Shown here in pieces: positions 1 through 10,710 of a stretch of DNA of 64,000 bases. Origin of the DNA: Tetracentron sinense (taxonomy: Eukaryota > Streptophyta > Magnoliopsida > Trochodendrales > Trochodendraceae); the NCBI GenBank assembly GCA_015143295.1, contig CM026559.1, positions 22,582,826-22,646,825 of the forward strand. The letters run 5' to 3'. How positions within the stretch are numbered: position 1 is the stretch's first letter; the number at the start of each line of letters is the position of its first letter. The translations under genes and the position numbers were made by a program. The notes beneath the pieces were generated by a model, which saw nothing but the letters and a program-made list of their open reading frames with translations, made no database searches and had not been told where the DNA came from.

Positions 1-599
1 TAGCAACTCTACGATCGTTCGTAGTTCCGCTACGATCGTTCGTAGGGTCCCTACGAGCGATCGCAACTTTTGCAGAAAGCTTCAGCATTTTTGCATTTTT
101 GTATCTCGGCCATAACTTTTGACTCGCTTGTCCGATTTTGACGATTCAACTTGCGTTGGATTCGTCTTTCGAAGGAGAACAACTTTCATGTTTTTAAGAA
201 CTTCAAATTATTCCTTTTTCTTGGACCATTTTACCCCTAAACCTGACTGATCCGAAATTGGGTTTCGTCAATCCAGATTTTAAACCGAACCGACTTTAGA
301 AATCGGTCTTTTGACCTAACACCAACTCAAAACCAAGAGAAGTGATCAACATGAACCCCGAAGAGGGTTCAATTACCTTTCCAAAAATCCAAGAATCGCT
401 TGATTCCGACGAGCGGTGTGAACGCTAGGGCTATTTAGAGTCGAGGGTATGCCAAGGCATAACCCTTGTCAATACTCAAGAGTATTCTATACTCTTGCCT
501 ATTTCATTCCAAACACCCATACAACATAAATATGTTCTTACATGCTTTAGTATATGATATCATTCTTCATACATGGCCATCAAGATCCGGGGTTCTACA
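1..599 (-). repeat. Partial 3' LTR of A1
   Basis: On the minus strand this starts TGTAGAACCCCGG just after a polypurine tract and continues off the window. It aligns with the first 600 bases of the A2 5' LTR at 31556, at about 95% identity by eye. Bases 1-60 carry the start of the GATC-centred palindrome array seen complete in A2. Confidence 0.9.
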
Positions 600-612
600 T
601 CCTCCCCCCCTT
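600..612 (-). other. Polypurine tract of A1
   Basis: On the minus strand a run AAGGGGGGGAGGA lies directly before the TG of the 3' LTR, the standard position of the plus-strand primer in LTR elements. Confidence 0.8.
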
Positions 613-678
613 ACAGAAATTTCGTCCTCGAAATTGGAACGATACATAGAGATTATAAAGAACAAAATTACATAAACA

Positions 679-3600
679 TCACTCAAACAAATTAGGATAT
701 TTTTCCCTCACTTCCGCTTCGCGCTCCCATGTAGCTTCTTCTCGTGAATGGTGTTGCCATCGAACAAGAACCAAGGGGATGACCTTATTGCGCAAGACTT
801 GATCCCTACGGTCCAAAATTTGAACCGGCTTTTCCACCAAAGTGAGATCCTCCCGGACTTCTAGCGTATCAAGGTCGATCACATGAGAAGGATCTGGAAT
901 ATATTTCTGAAGCATAGATACATGGAATACGTTGTGAACCACCGCCATGTGAGTGGGTAGAGCAACCCGGTATGCAACTTCACCAATTCGGGTGATAATT
1001 TCAAATGGACCAACATACCTCGGGCTGAGCTTTCCTCTTTTGCCAAACCTCATAACACCCTTTGTTGGTGAAACCTTCACAAATACCATATCGTCAATAC
1101 GGAACTCAAGATCTCGTCTACGGGTGTCGGCATAGCTCTTTTGCCTGTCCTGAGCCGTCTTTAATCTCTCTCTGATGATCTTGACTTTATTCGCGGTTTG
1201 TTCAATCAATTCCGGGCCCAATATCTTTCTCTCTCCAACTTCATCCCAGTATAGGGGAGATCTACAACTTCGACCATACAAGGCCTCAAAAGGAGCCATT
1301 TGGATGCTCACCTGATAGCTGTTATTGTAGGCGAATTCTACCAATGGCAAGTGATCCTCCCAACTGCCTTTGAAGTCCAACATGCAAGCTCGGAGCATGT
1401 CCTCTATAACCTGGTTCACCCTCTCGGTCTGTCCATCTGTCTGAGGATGAAAGGCGGTGCTAAATTCCAAACGGGAACCCATAGCGCTTTGAAAGCTTTT
1501 CCAGAACCTGGAAGTGAATCTTAGATCCCTGTCTGACACGATACTGACTGGCACCCCGTGCAACTGAACCACTTCTTTGAGGTACAATTCTGCAAGTTGG
1601 TTCGAGTTGAACGTAGTCCGATAAGGCAAGAAATGGACGGATTTTGTCAAACGATCAACCACTACCCATATTGCATCCGATTTCTTTGTCGTTTTTGGCA
1701 ACCCAGTGATGAAATCCATGGAGATGTTCTCCCATTTCCACTCGGGAATAGGGAGGGATTGTAAAAGCCCTGCTGGCCTCATATGCTCGGTCTTCACTTG
1801 TTGGCATACCAAGCATCTTGACACATACTCGGCAACTTCCCCCCTTCATGTTCCGCCACCAAAAATGTCCTTTAAGGTTTCGATACATCTTTGTACCGCC
1901 AGGATGCACAGTGTACTTAGACCGGTGAGCTTCATCTAAGATTTCTAATTTGAGCTTCTCATCGGCTGGAACACATATCCTTCCCTTGAATGTGATTGTC
2001 CCATCACTTTGCACTGCAAAATCCTTACTGCCATCGCGAACCGACTTGTCTCTATAGGCCAGTAGTTCGGCATCCAACTCTTGTAATTCTCGGATCATGG
2101 CCCATATGTAAGGCCTAACTGTGACATTAGCCATCACTGGCCCAGAGGTAGGAAGGCTGAAACTAATATCAAGGTTAGAAACATCTTCCAACAACTTCCA
2201 CTCTTGCACCATCATGTGTGCTACAAGCCCAGTGGACTTCCTGCTCAAAGCATCTGCCACTACATTAGCCTTGCCCGGATGGTACTGGATCGAACACTCA
2301 TAGTCCTTCAAGAATTCCATCCATCGGCGCTGTCGCATATTCAACTCCTTTTGGGAAAATAGGTATTTTAAGCTTTTATGATCCGTGAAAATATCAAACT
2401 CTTCCCCATAAAGGTAATGCCGCCAAATTTTTAATGCGAAAACCACCGCGGCCAACTCCAAATCGTAAACAGGATAGTTCTTTTCATGCTCTTTTAATTA
2501 CCGGGAAGCGTAGGCGATGACATTCCCGCGCTGCATAAGAACACATCCTAGCCCAACATTCAAGGCATCACTGTAAACCACGAAACCTCCACTCCCAGAC
2601 GGCACTGTGAGAATGGGGGCAGTAGTAAGCCTCTTCTTCAACTCCGTGAAGCTCGCTTCACACTTATCGCTCCAAGTGAACTTAGCATTTTTCCGTGTCA
2701 AATACGTGAGCGGTGCCGCTAAGCTGGAGAATCCCTCTACGAATCTCCTATAGTATCCTGCTAAACCGAGGAAGCTGCGTATCTCGGTAACACTTTTGGG
2801 TCTCTCCCATTTCATCACCCCTTCTATCTTTGCTGGGTCTACTGAAATACCCTCGACAGATACTACGTGGCCAAGGAACGCCACCTTCTCCAACCAAAAT
2901 TCGCACTTACTCAACTTGGCGTATAGTTTATGCTCTCGAAGAGTCTCAAGTGTAAGGCGAAGATCTCGATCATGATCCTCCCTGGTCGGAGAATATACTA
3001 AGATGTCATCGACAAAGACGATAACACATTTGTCGAGATAAGGCTTGAATACCCGGTTCATCAAATCCATGAACGCCGCCGGTGCATTTGTTAGACCAAA
3101 AGGCATAACTAGGAACTCGTAGTGCCCGTACCAAGTCCTAAAGGCAGTCTTTGGCACATCTTCGGCCTTGATCTTCAACTGATGATAGCTGGACCGCAAA
3201 TCAATCTTGGAGAAGAACCTTGCTCCTTTCAATTGGTCGAACAAATCATCTATTCGTGGCAAGGGGTTTCGATTCTTGATGGTGACTTTGTTCAACTGTC
3301 TATAGTCGATGCACATCCTCATCGACCCATCCTTCTTCTTCACAAAGAGTACCGGTGCTCCCCACGGTGACACACTTGGTTGGATGAAACCAAGCCGTTG
3401 CAACTCTTCTATTTGCTCCTTTAATTCCTTCAGTTCAAGAGGGGCCATCCTGTACGGAGCCTTAGAAATTGGAGCCGTTCCAGGAGCAAGCTCTATTGCA
3501 AATTCTATCTCCCTATCTGGAGGTAATCCTAGTAATTCCTCGGGAAACACATCCAAATACTCACTCACAACCGGTATGGCTGAGGAGTCTCGTGCCTCCG

Positions 3601-4021
3601 GATTTGCAAGACTTAGAGCTGCTAGACGGGCTATATCTCTCCTCCGAAGTCCATGAAAGTGGAATGGCTTGACGCCTTCTGGCTTGAACTTCACCATCTT
3701 CTCAAAACAAGCCACATGCCCGTGGTGTGCAGCTAGCCAATCCATCCCGAGAATAACATCGAAGTCCAAGTCCTAGAACTCAAGGATGATTAGATCAATC
3801 GGCAATTCATACTGCCCGACTTGAACTATACAATTCCGATATCCTCGGTCTGTGTCAACTGACTTGCCAAGCGGAGTCAAAATGGTTAACTCGTGACGTA
3901 GGCGACTCGGCTTAGACTCAAAACCTTTGGCAAAGCTTGGCGATACAAAAGAATGTGTCGATCCCGTGTCTCGATCAACACACGAGCTAGACACTCGTTC
4001 ACTAGCAATACGCCTGTGCAT
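679..4021 (-). pseudogene. pol region of A1: protease, RT, RNase H, integrase, chromodomain
   Basis: Fossil pol on the minus strand. From high to low coordinates it shows a retropepsin-like region (about 3770-4020), RT with the VDYRQLNK-type and FVDD active-site motifs (2500-3500), RNase H with the [16 protein letters not shown] motif (about 2100-2600), an integrase zinc-binding and catalytic core with [14 protein letters not shown], and a C-terminal chromodomain ending near 679. The order protease-RT-RNaseH-integrase is that of Ty3/gypsy, and the chromodomain places it among chromoviruses. The frame is broken in a few places and the element cannot be coding as it stands. Confidence 0.92.
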
Positions 4022-4150
4022 TGTAATTAACTATATCAGTGGTTTTCAGCAACATACATAGAGTATAGGTAGCATGACATACAAGTGATTATACGTATAC
4101 TTATAGCACTCATCATTTCATACTTGAACACTTTAGAAATTCTCGCGTAC
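4014..4150 (-). other. Intron-like interval between gag and pol of A1
   Basis: A 137-base interval beginning GTACGCG and ending CACAG on the minus strand separates gag from protease. The same interval occurs at the same position in A2 (35781-35917) and, with a different interior, in B (52475-52617). The borders match GT...AG intron rules. Splicing between gag-pro and RT is known for Ogre relatives; for this lineage it is an inference. Confidence 0.5.
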
Positions 4151-5410
4151 CTTGCACAACATCGTCTGATGCCTGTGCGTCCCATTCTGTTAAGGCAAAG
4201 ACCCGGCCTCTGTTTGCCTGGCGAGGCTGCTGTGTGGTCTGAGTGGGCCGTGCGGGTCTAGATGCCGAAGCTTGTGAAGACCCCTGCTGAGAAGTCTGCC
4301 GAACTGGGGGCCTGCTCCCCTGAGGCTGAGCCCGTGACTGTCGGCGTGGGCAATCTTAATTATGTGGCCCTGCTCGCCGCAATGGAAACATCCTCCCGAT
4401 GCTCTCCGACACTCTCCAGCCGGGTGTCTCCGACCACAATAGTCACACTCCTCAAAGGATGAAGAGGGTGACGGCTGTACATATCTGGTGCCCTGAGAAA
4501 AAGCGGGGCGAGGTGCCTGTGAAATAGTCGGGCGAGGCACTGGTGATGCAAACGAAGACCTCTGTGTCTGTGTAGGCCTAGGAGGTGGGTACTGGGAAAT
4601 CCTGGCCCTCTTCTCCGGTGGTGCTGAGCCACTAGACTGACCCTTCTGCATGGCTCTCCCGAAGCCACCCTCTCTTCTTTTAAGAAACTCCTCTGAGTTC
4701 TTTTCGGCAATCCTTGCCTTCCCCACAATCTCTCTCCAAGACTCCACTTGAAGAATGGAGACTCGATCCTTGATGAAGGGCTTCAACCCACTCTCAAATT
4801 TCCGGACTCGCATCTCCTCCGTCGTGATCAAGTGTGGTGCGAATCGGGACAATTCAACGAATTTGGCCTCATACTCGGCCACACTCATATTCCCTTGCAC
4901 TAGGGACATGAACTCCATCTCCTTCTGTTGCTTGACAATCTTGGGAAAGTACTGCCCATAGAAGGCATCAAGGAATTCACCCCAAGTCCACGGCTCTCCT
5001 GCCTTGGCGGTGTCTCTCTGTCTCAACGCCGCTCTCCACCAATGGTCGGCTTCTCCTTCCATCATGAAGGCAGCCCAATCTACCCTTTGCTCATTGGTGC
5101 AACGAAGAGCACGGAATATTTTCTCCAGTTGCATAATCCACTCCTCTGCAACCATGGGGTCGGTGGTCCCATAAAAGGTAGGTGGATGTAGCCTTCGGAA
5201 TGCCTCGAGTCCCGAGGTGTGATGTGGAGGAGGTGGGTGTGCCAACTCAGTAGTAGCAGCAGGCTGTCGGGCTGCTAGCATGGTGATGGTCTCCACCATA
5301 GTATTTAACAACTGAGATATATCGGGTTGATCATCACCCGAGGGAGGGTCTCCTCCATTACTGTTGCCCCGAGTTTGGTAACCGCGACCCCGTCCACTAC
5401 CACGTCTCAT
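4151..5410 (-). pseudogene. gag region of A1
   Basis: Fossil gag on the minus strand, starting at a Met followed by RRGSGRGRG. It contains the retrotransposon gag core (EEWIMQLEKIF...DWAAFMMEGEADHWW) and a C-terminal CCHC zinc knuckle (CFHCGEQGHIIKDC type). The start is chosen because the same Met-Arg-Arg start occurs in the young element B (51226). Gag would form the virus-like particle that packages the RNA. Confidence 0.88.
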
Positions 5411-5717
5411 GTTAATCCTGAGAACAGTAGCAGAACATGAGTCTAACTTGGAAACCAACTTCATCTCAATCACAATTTCAAGCTCATTTCAAATTCATAA
5501 GGTAATTGATAGTAATACATCAAGGTATACATTGTAGTAGATAATCATACAATGTGTGGTTCTAGCGTAGGGTACTAAGTTTGGTCGGATTCCAACCGGT
5601 TATGGACTAAGATTAAAGATTAGTCTATACTTGGAATACGACTCTTTCCTCAATCATAATGCCTTGTTTTGATCGTGGTATCGAGTACTAAGTGACCCTA
5701 GGGACTCTAATGCCTAA

Positions 5718-5729
5718 GCTCTGATACCA
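5718..5729 (-). other. Primer-binding site of A1 (initiator Met tRNA)
   Basis: On the minus strand TGGTATCAGAGC lies a few bases after the 5' LTR end. It is the usual plant primer site complementary to the 3' end of initiator methionine tRNA. Confidence 0.85.
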
Positions 5730-5733
5730 CCTC

Positions 5734-6394
5734 TGTCGCGACCCAAAATACCCCCTGAGAGTTAGGGATACTTTGGCTCGTGATGTGCCATATCCGATAC
5801 CAAACCATCCTGTAATAACATCCAAGTCAAGACAACCATAATTATGAATAAGGCGGAAGCTTAAACCAATGTGCGGAAGCGTAATCCAAAAATTTCTTTT
5901 CTATACATGCTGTGTATTCCAAGTTTGTACATACATCACAAAAGTAAAGGTGGACATGCCCACCTATCAAAATACAAAATGATAATACTCTCTCTCTCTC
6001 TCTCTCTCTATGTAATCACTCTAAAAGGGCCAGTGGTCTAAGTCATTTGCCTCCTCCTGAGGCTCTACATATGGCTCCTCCTCGCCATATTCCTCCTCTA
6101 TCCAGGGCCCCTGATCACAGATGTCAAATGGAGTCCGTGTACCTGCCGACATAACATGTACTGCTGAGCATGGAATACTCAGCGAGCAAAATCTACTAGC
6201 TAACAATGCTATCATAATCACAATATTTTATACAGTGCGTAAAAGAATACAAATCACCAAAATCCATGCTTAAAACCCGTCGGGAAAAACCTTTCATAAA
6301 ACTTGTTCTTTTCATGGAAAACAAACCCTCTCATGTATGCTTATGAGTTCTTATGAATGCTTGTGAGCCTCGTGTTTTCTTATGAGTTCTTGTG
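5734..6394 (-). repeat. Partial 5' LTR of A1
   Basis: The last 660 bases or so of the 5' LTR, matching A2 33536-34196 essentially base for base, including a (GA)n run. It breaks off in the N gap. It includes the conserved leader block (hairpin and acidic mini-ORF) described for A2. Confidence 0.9.
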
Positions 6395-6422
6395 NNNNNN
6401 NNNNNNNNNNNNNNNNNNNNNN
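6395..6422. other. Assembly gap (28 N)
   Basis: Run of N. It cuts the A1 5' LTR. About 2 kb of LTR expected from the A2 copy is missing beyond it, so the sequence on the right is not continuous with the LTR. Confidence 1.
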
Positions 6423-7280
6423 CATGATTTGAATTACATTAACAAAAGTATGGACCCATGTTTTGTGGACTTTTAATGTTTTTTTGTTTATTAATTGAAA
6501 TTAGAGATGATGTTATGAACTTTGAAGTAAAGTTATTTGCTATGAATATGGATTAGTTTCATTTAGTATTTAGAAGACCCCCCCCCCCCAAGATAGGTAT
6601 AGAGACCAAATTTTAGTTTTAAATATTTTAAATAAAAGGAATCGACAATGGTTGTGTTCTGAAATTCTAAATTAGTTTAGAAAAATATTTACAGAATATT
6701 TTCCCACTATCAGAAAATGTTAAAATTATATATGTAGTTCATAGGATTTTACAGGGATGATGGCCTAATAAAATTTTAGGCAATATAATTTCGTTTATTA
6801 TTTATCATAATTATTATATAAAATGAACCCTGAACAGAAAATAAATTAATATACTCACTACCAATTATAAATTAAATGGTAGAATACTCACACCCCGAAT
6901 TTAGGATCTCAGCTATACTATAGAGAATGGCCTGAGTTGTGAGTTTTAGAAATCGTGGCGTGACAACCGGGCCCAAACCCGTAGCCTACTGTACTAAACC
7001 CTGCTCCGGGCTTACCACCCTTAGTATCGCTAGTTCTCTTTGCTCCTGTTTGTAAAATCCAAAACGTCAAAACCACTGTCGGCTCTTTGTTTGAGTCAAC
7101 TTTGTAAAACAAAATCATATTGGTTTTATCATAAGTGAAATTCGACCATTGTGACTTAAAAAACAGGTTTTGCATTCAAACATTTTGGCTGATGACAAAA
7201 ATCATATGGACTCTTCCCCTAGAAGGCCTAGTGTCCTGAAGCCACAAAAAAAAAAACATAAGCATGATAAACTTAGCTAA
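6423..7280. other. Uncharacterised AT-rich stretch
   Basis: No coding signal I can support. On the minus strand a sequence beginning TGTCACGCCACG at 6964 looks like the start of an LTR, but no primer site, polypurine tract or second copy is visible, so I do not call it. A run of 11 or more C lies near 6580. The right end runs into the pol region of element C. Confidence 0.4.
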
Positions 7281-7448
7281 ATGTTTTGCCAGGAAATCAC
7301 CTACACTAAGGCTACCCCTGAAACTCTTCTGGAACTGACGGAAGTGGAATATGACTCAGAGCAGGAAAATGAACCGCCTCAGGAGATTCTGGACCTCGTA
7401 GAACGCAGTGAAAGGTTATTATAGTCAAACATTGAGGATACTGAGACA

Positions 7449-8399
7449 GTGAACCTTGGATCCGACGATAACCCGCAGCTAGTCAAAATCGGCACAAGCA
7501 TGAGCCCACAACAGGGAACAGACATGATCAGCTTTCTGAAGAGTTACAATGATGTCTTTGTCTGGTCATATGTAGACATTTCCGGCCTAGACCCAGTATT
7601 GATGGTGTACAAATTGCCCTTGAACCCCAATGTCAGACCTGTTAAGCAGAAGCTGAGACGGATGAGACCCGAATGGTTACAAAAAGTCAAAGAGGAAGTT
7701 GAAAAGCAGATCAATGCAGGCTTCCTGGTAGTGGCGACCTACACTGAATGGTTAGCCAACATCGTGCCCGTACCCAAAAAGGACGGCAAAGTTCGGATGT
7801 GCATCGACTACCGGCATCTGAACAGGGCAAGCCCCAAAGATAACTTCCCTCTCCCGCACATCGACATTCTGGTCGGCAATACTACAGGGCACGAGACTCT
7901 CTCATTCATGAATGGTTTCTCCGGATACAACCAGATCAGAATGGCAGAACAAGACATGGATAAAACCTCCTTCATCACACCTTGGGGCACATTCTATTAC
8001 AAGGTCATGCCCTTCATACTCAAGAATGCAGGGACAACCTATCAGAGGGCCATAATGACACTATTGCATGACATGATCCACAAACCAACTGAAGTCTACG
8101 TGGATGACATGATTTTCAAATCGCCTATTGCCAAGCAGCATCCAGAAGACCTGAAAAAACTCTGTGACAGACTTAGAGAGTTTGGCCTGAGACTGAATCT
8201 GGCCAAATGCGTCTTTGGAGCCTCATTTGGAAAGCTCATCGGCTTCATAGTCAACAAAAGAGGCATCGAGATTAATCCAACAAAAGCTAAGGTCATCATC
8301 GAAATGCCAATTCCCCAGACTGAAAAGGTGATCTACGGTTTCCTGGGTAGAATTCAATACATCAACCGGTTCATCTCTCAGCTCACTCCGATTTGTTAA
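7449..8399 (+). pseudogene. Reverse transcriptase part of element C
   Basis: Fossil RT of the Tat/Ogre lineage. The reading frame holds the pre-RT segment (VKIGTSMSPQQ, FLKSYNDVFVWSY), the hallmark PVKQKLRRMRPEW, KKDGKVRMCIDYRHLNRASPK and the active site YVDDMI near 8098-8115. This combination is characteristic of plant Tat/Athila-type elements. RT would copy the element RNA into DNA inside the particle. It belongs to a broken element. Confidence 0.88.
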
Positions 8400-10710
8400 C
8401 CGATCTTCAAGCTTCTCCAAAAGAATACACCGACAGTCTGGACAGACGAGTGTTAGGAAGCTTTTAACAGAATAAAGCAATACCTGCTTAACCCTCCAGT
8501 ACTTGTGCCTCCTACGCCAAGACGACCCCTACTACTCTACATCTCAGTACAAGAAACCTCCATAGGGTGCGTCCTGGCGCAGCATGACGAGACAGGCAGA
8601 ATAGAGTAGGTTATCTACTACATCAGTAAATGCCTGCTAGAATATGAGGAGAGATACAATCCTCTTGAGAAAACGTGTCTAGCACTGGTTTGGGCAACTC
8701 AACGTCTTTGGCACTATCTACTTTCCTACCCAGTAATCCTAATTTCCCGGATGGACCCACTCAAATACTTGCTGGAAAAGTCAGCGACCACCGGAAGGAC
8801 TGCCCGATGACTTATGATGTTGTCTGAATTTGACATCACGTACATGACACAAAAATCAATCAAGGGGCAGGCGATAGCAAATCACCTAGCCCACAATCCG
8901 GCACAAGACTATGTGTTTGTACATGATCAGTTTCTAGACGAAGTCATCTTGTATACAGAAGCGGAAGAGTCAGAGTACTCTGGCTGAAAGTTATACCTTA
9001 CCGAAGCTGCCAACAGTCATGGACATGGGGCAAAAGCAATCTTAATCTCACCCAAAGGAGCACACCTCCCCATATCAGTCAAGCTGAAATTTAGATGCTC
9101 TAACAACGAAGCAGAATACGAGGCATGCATAGCTGGTCTAAGAGAAGCCCTAGGCATTGGGATTGAAGAGATAAACGTCTACGGTGACTCGTCTTTGGTA
9201 ATCTGTCAAGCAAATACATCTTGAGCCATCCGAGAAGCAAGGCTAGTCTCGTACCTGGCCTACCTCAACATGCTGATTACTCAGTTCAGGAGAATCACCT
9301 TCACCTATAGATCACGGAACCACAACAGGTTTACCGACGCACTGCCACTCTCGCCTCCATGGTTCAGATCCCCAAGGACATCATGATTTGGCCGATCGAG
9401 ATTCAGAAACAGGATCAACCCGTTTACTGTCTCGGACTAGACGCAGTATCTGATAACAAGCGGTAGTACACAGACATCAAGCAGTACCTCAAGGACGGGA
9501 CCTTCTCCCTCGATACCACCAAAACAGACCTGTAGACAATCCGAAGACTGGCCATCCAGTTTGTTCTCTCAGGAGGAGTCTTGTACAAAAGGTCACCAAA
9601 CCTGGTCTGGCTCAGATGCCTCGACACCAGTGAAGCCGCATAGGTAGTCAAAGAAGTTCACGGAGGAACTTGCGGCCTTCACATGAACGGGCTAATGCTA
9701 TCCAAGAAGATTCTCAGGTTGGGCTACTACTGGTCTACAATGGAAGCTGACTGTTGTAAGCACGTGCAGAAGTGCCACCAGTGCCAAATCTATGCCGACA
9801 GAATCAATGCACCGCCGATAAGGCTCCACAACTTGAATGCTCCCGGCCATTCTCAACATGGGGCATTGACATCATCGGACTCATAGCTCCGAAAGCATCA
9901 AACAGACATTGATTCATTCTGGTTGCAATCGATTACTTCACGAAATGAGTCGAGACAGCCTTTCATGCCAATGTTACAGCCTCAGTGGTTTAACGCTTCC
10001 TGAGAAAGGATATCATATGTCGGTACGGAGTCTCATATGAGATTGTGACAGACAATGCTCTTAATTTATGCAACAAGGGAATGACTGATCTCTGCCAGAA
10101 ATTTAAAATACAGAATCACAATTCCACACCATATAGGCCTCAGACTAATAGTGTAGTTGAAGCAGCCAACAAGAACCTGAAGAAAATCATTGAGAAGATG
10201 GCAACCAACTACTCTGCCTAACATGAGATGCTCCCCTACGCACTCATGGCCTATAGAACGCCTATCAGAACGTCAACTGGGACAACACCATTTTCTCTGG
10301 CTTATGGTATGAAAGCAGTCCTCCCCATCGAAGTACAAATTCCATCACTTCGAGTCTTAATGGAAGTAGAAATATCAGAAGCAGAATGGACACACACCCG
10401 ATACAAACAGCTGAATCTGATTGAGGAGTGACAATTGAAAGCCATCAATCACTCCTAGGCCTATCAGAGGCGTATGGCTAGGGCGTTCGACAAGAAGGTC
10501 AAGTCTCGCAGCATCGAAGTCGGTGACCTGGTTCTCCGGAAAATGTTACTAAACCACCCTAACCCAAGAGGCAAGTTCAATCTCAACTACGAAGTCCCAT
10601 ACATCGTTCGAGACAAATTCTCAGGTGGTGCCCTTTGACTTGGACGCATGAATGGCGAAGACCTCCCAAAGCCTGTCAATATGGAAAGAGTCAAGAGATA
10701 CTACACTTAG
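8400..10710 (+). pseudogene. RNase H, second RNase H and integrase remnants of element C
   Basis: Degraded coding sequence continuing pol. About 8480-8900 resembles the usual gypsy RNase H. About 9000-9240 carries a second RNase H with the features NNEAEYEACIAGL and VYGDSSLVI, the additional RNase H known from the plant Tat lineage. About 9600-10640 is integrase: a zinc-binding segment (HVQKCHQCQIYAD), the core, and NTPYRPQT- and [21 protein letters not shown]-like stretches. No chromodomain is seen, as expected for this lineage. Confidence 0.8.

Larger units (their letters stand above)
1..6394 (-). mobile_element. Broken Ty3/gypsy chromovirus A1 (Tekay/Del-like)
   Basis: LTR retrotransposon read on the minus strand. 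The part order fits a chromovirus: LTR, initiator-Met-type primer site, gag with a CCHC knuckle, protease, RT, RNase H, integrase, C-terminal chromodomain, polypurine tract, LTR. The 3' LTR runs off the window start and the 5' LTR ends in an N gap, so both LTRs are partial. It is broken, with a few breaks in the coding part. The interior is almost identical to A2 (31556-38955) in inverted orientation. Comparing its 3' LTR (1-599) with the 5' LTR of A2 gives about 30 differences in 590 bases by eye, roughly 5%, suggesting an insertion of the order of 2 million years at usual plant rates. The Tekay/Del assignment rests on the chromodomain and long LTRs and is an inference. Confidence 0.93.

Noticed and set aside
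6918-7175. 85-codon minus-strand ORF near the left gap
   Set aside because: No recognisable domain, and it spans a boundary that may be an LTR edge.
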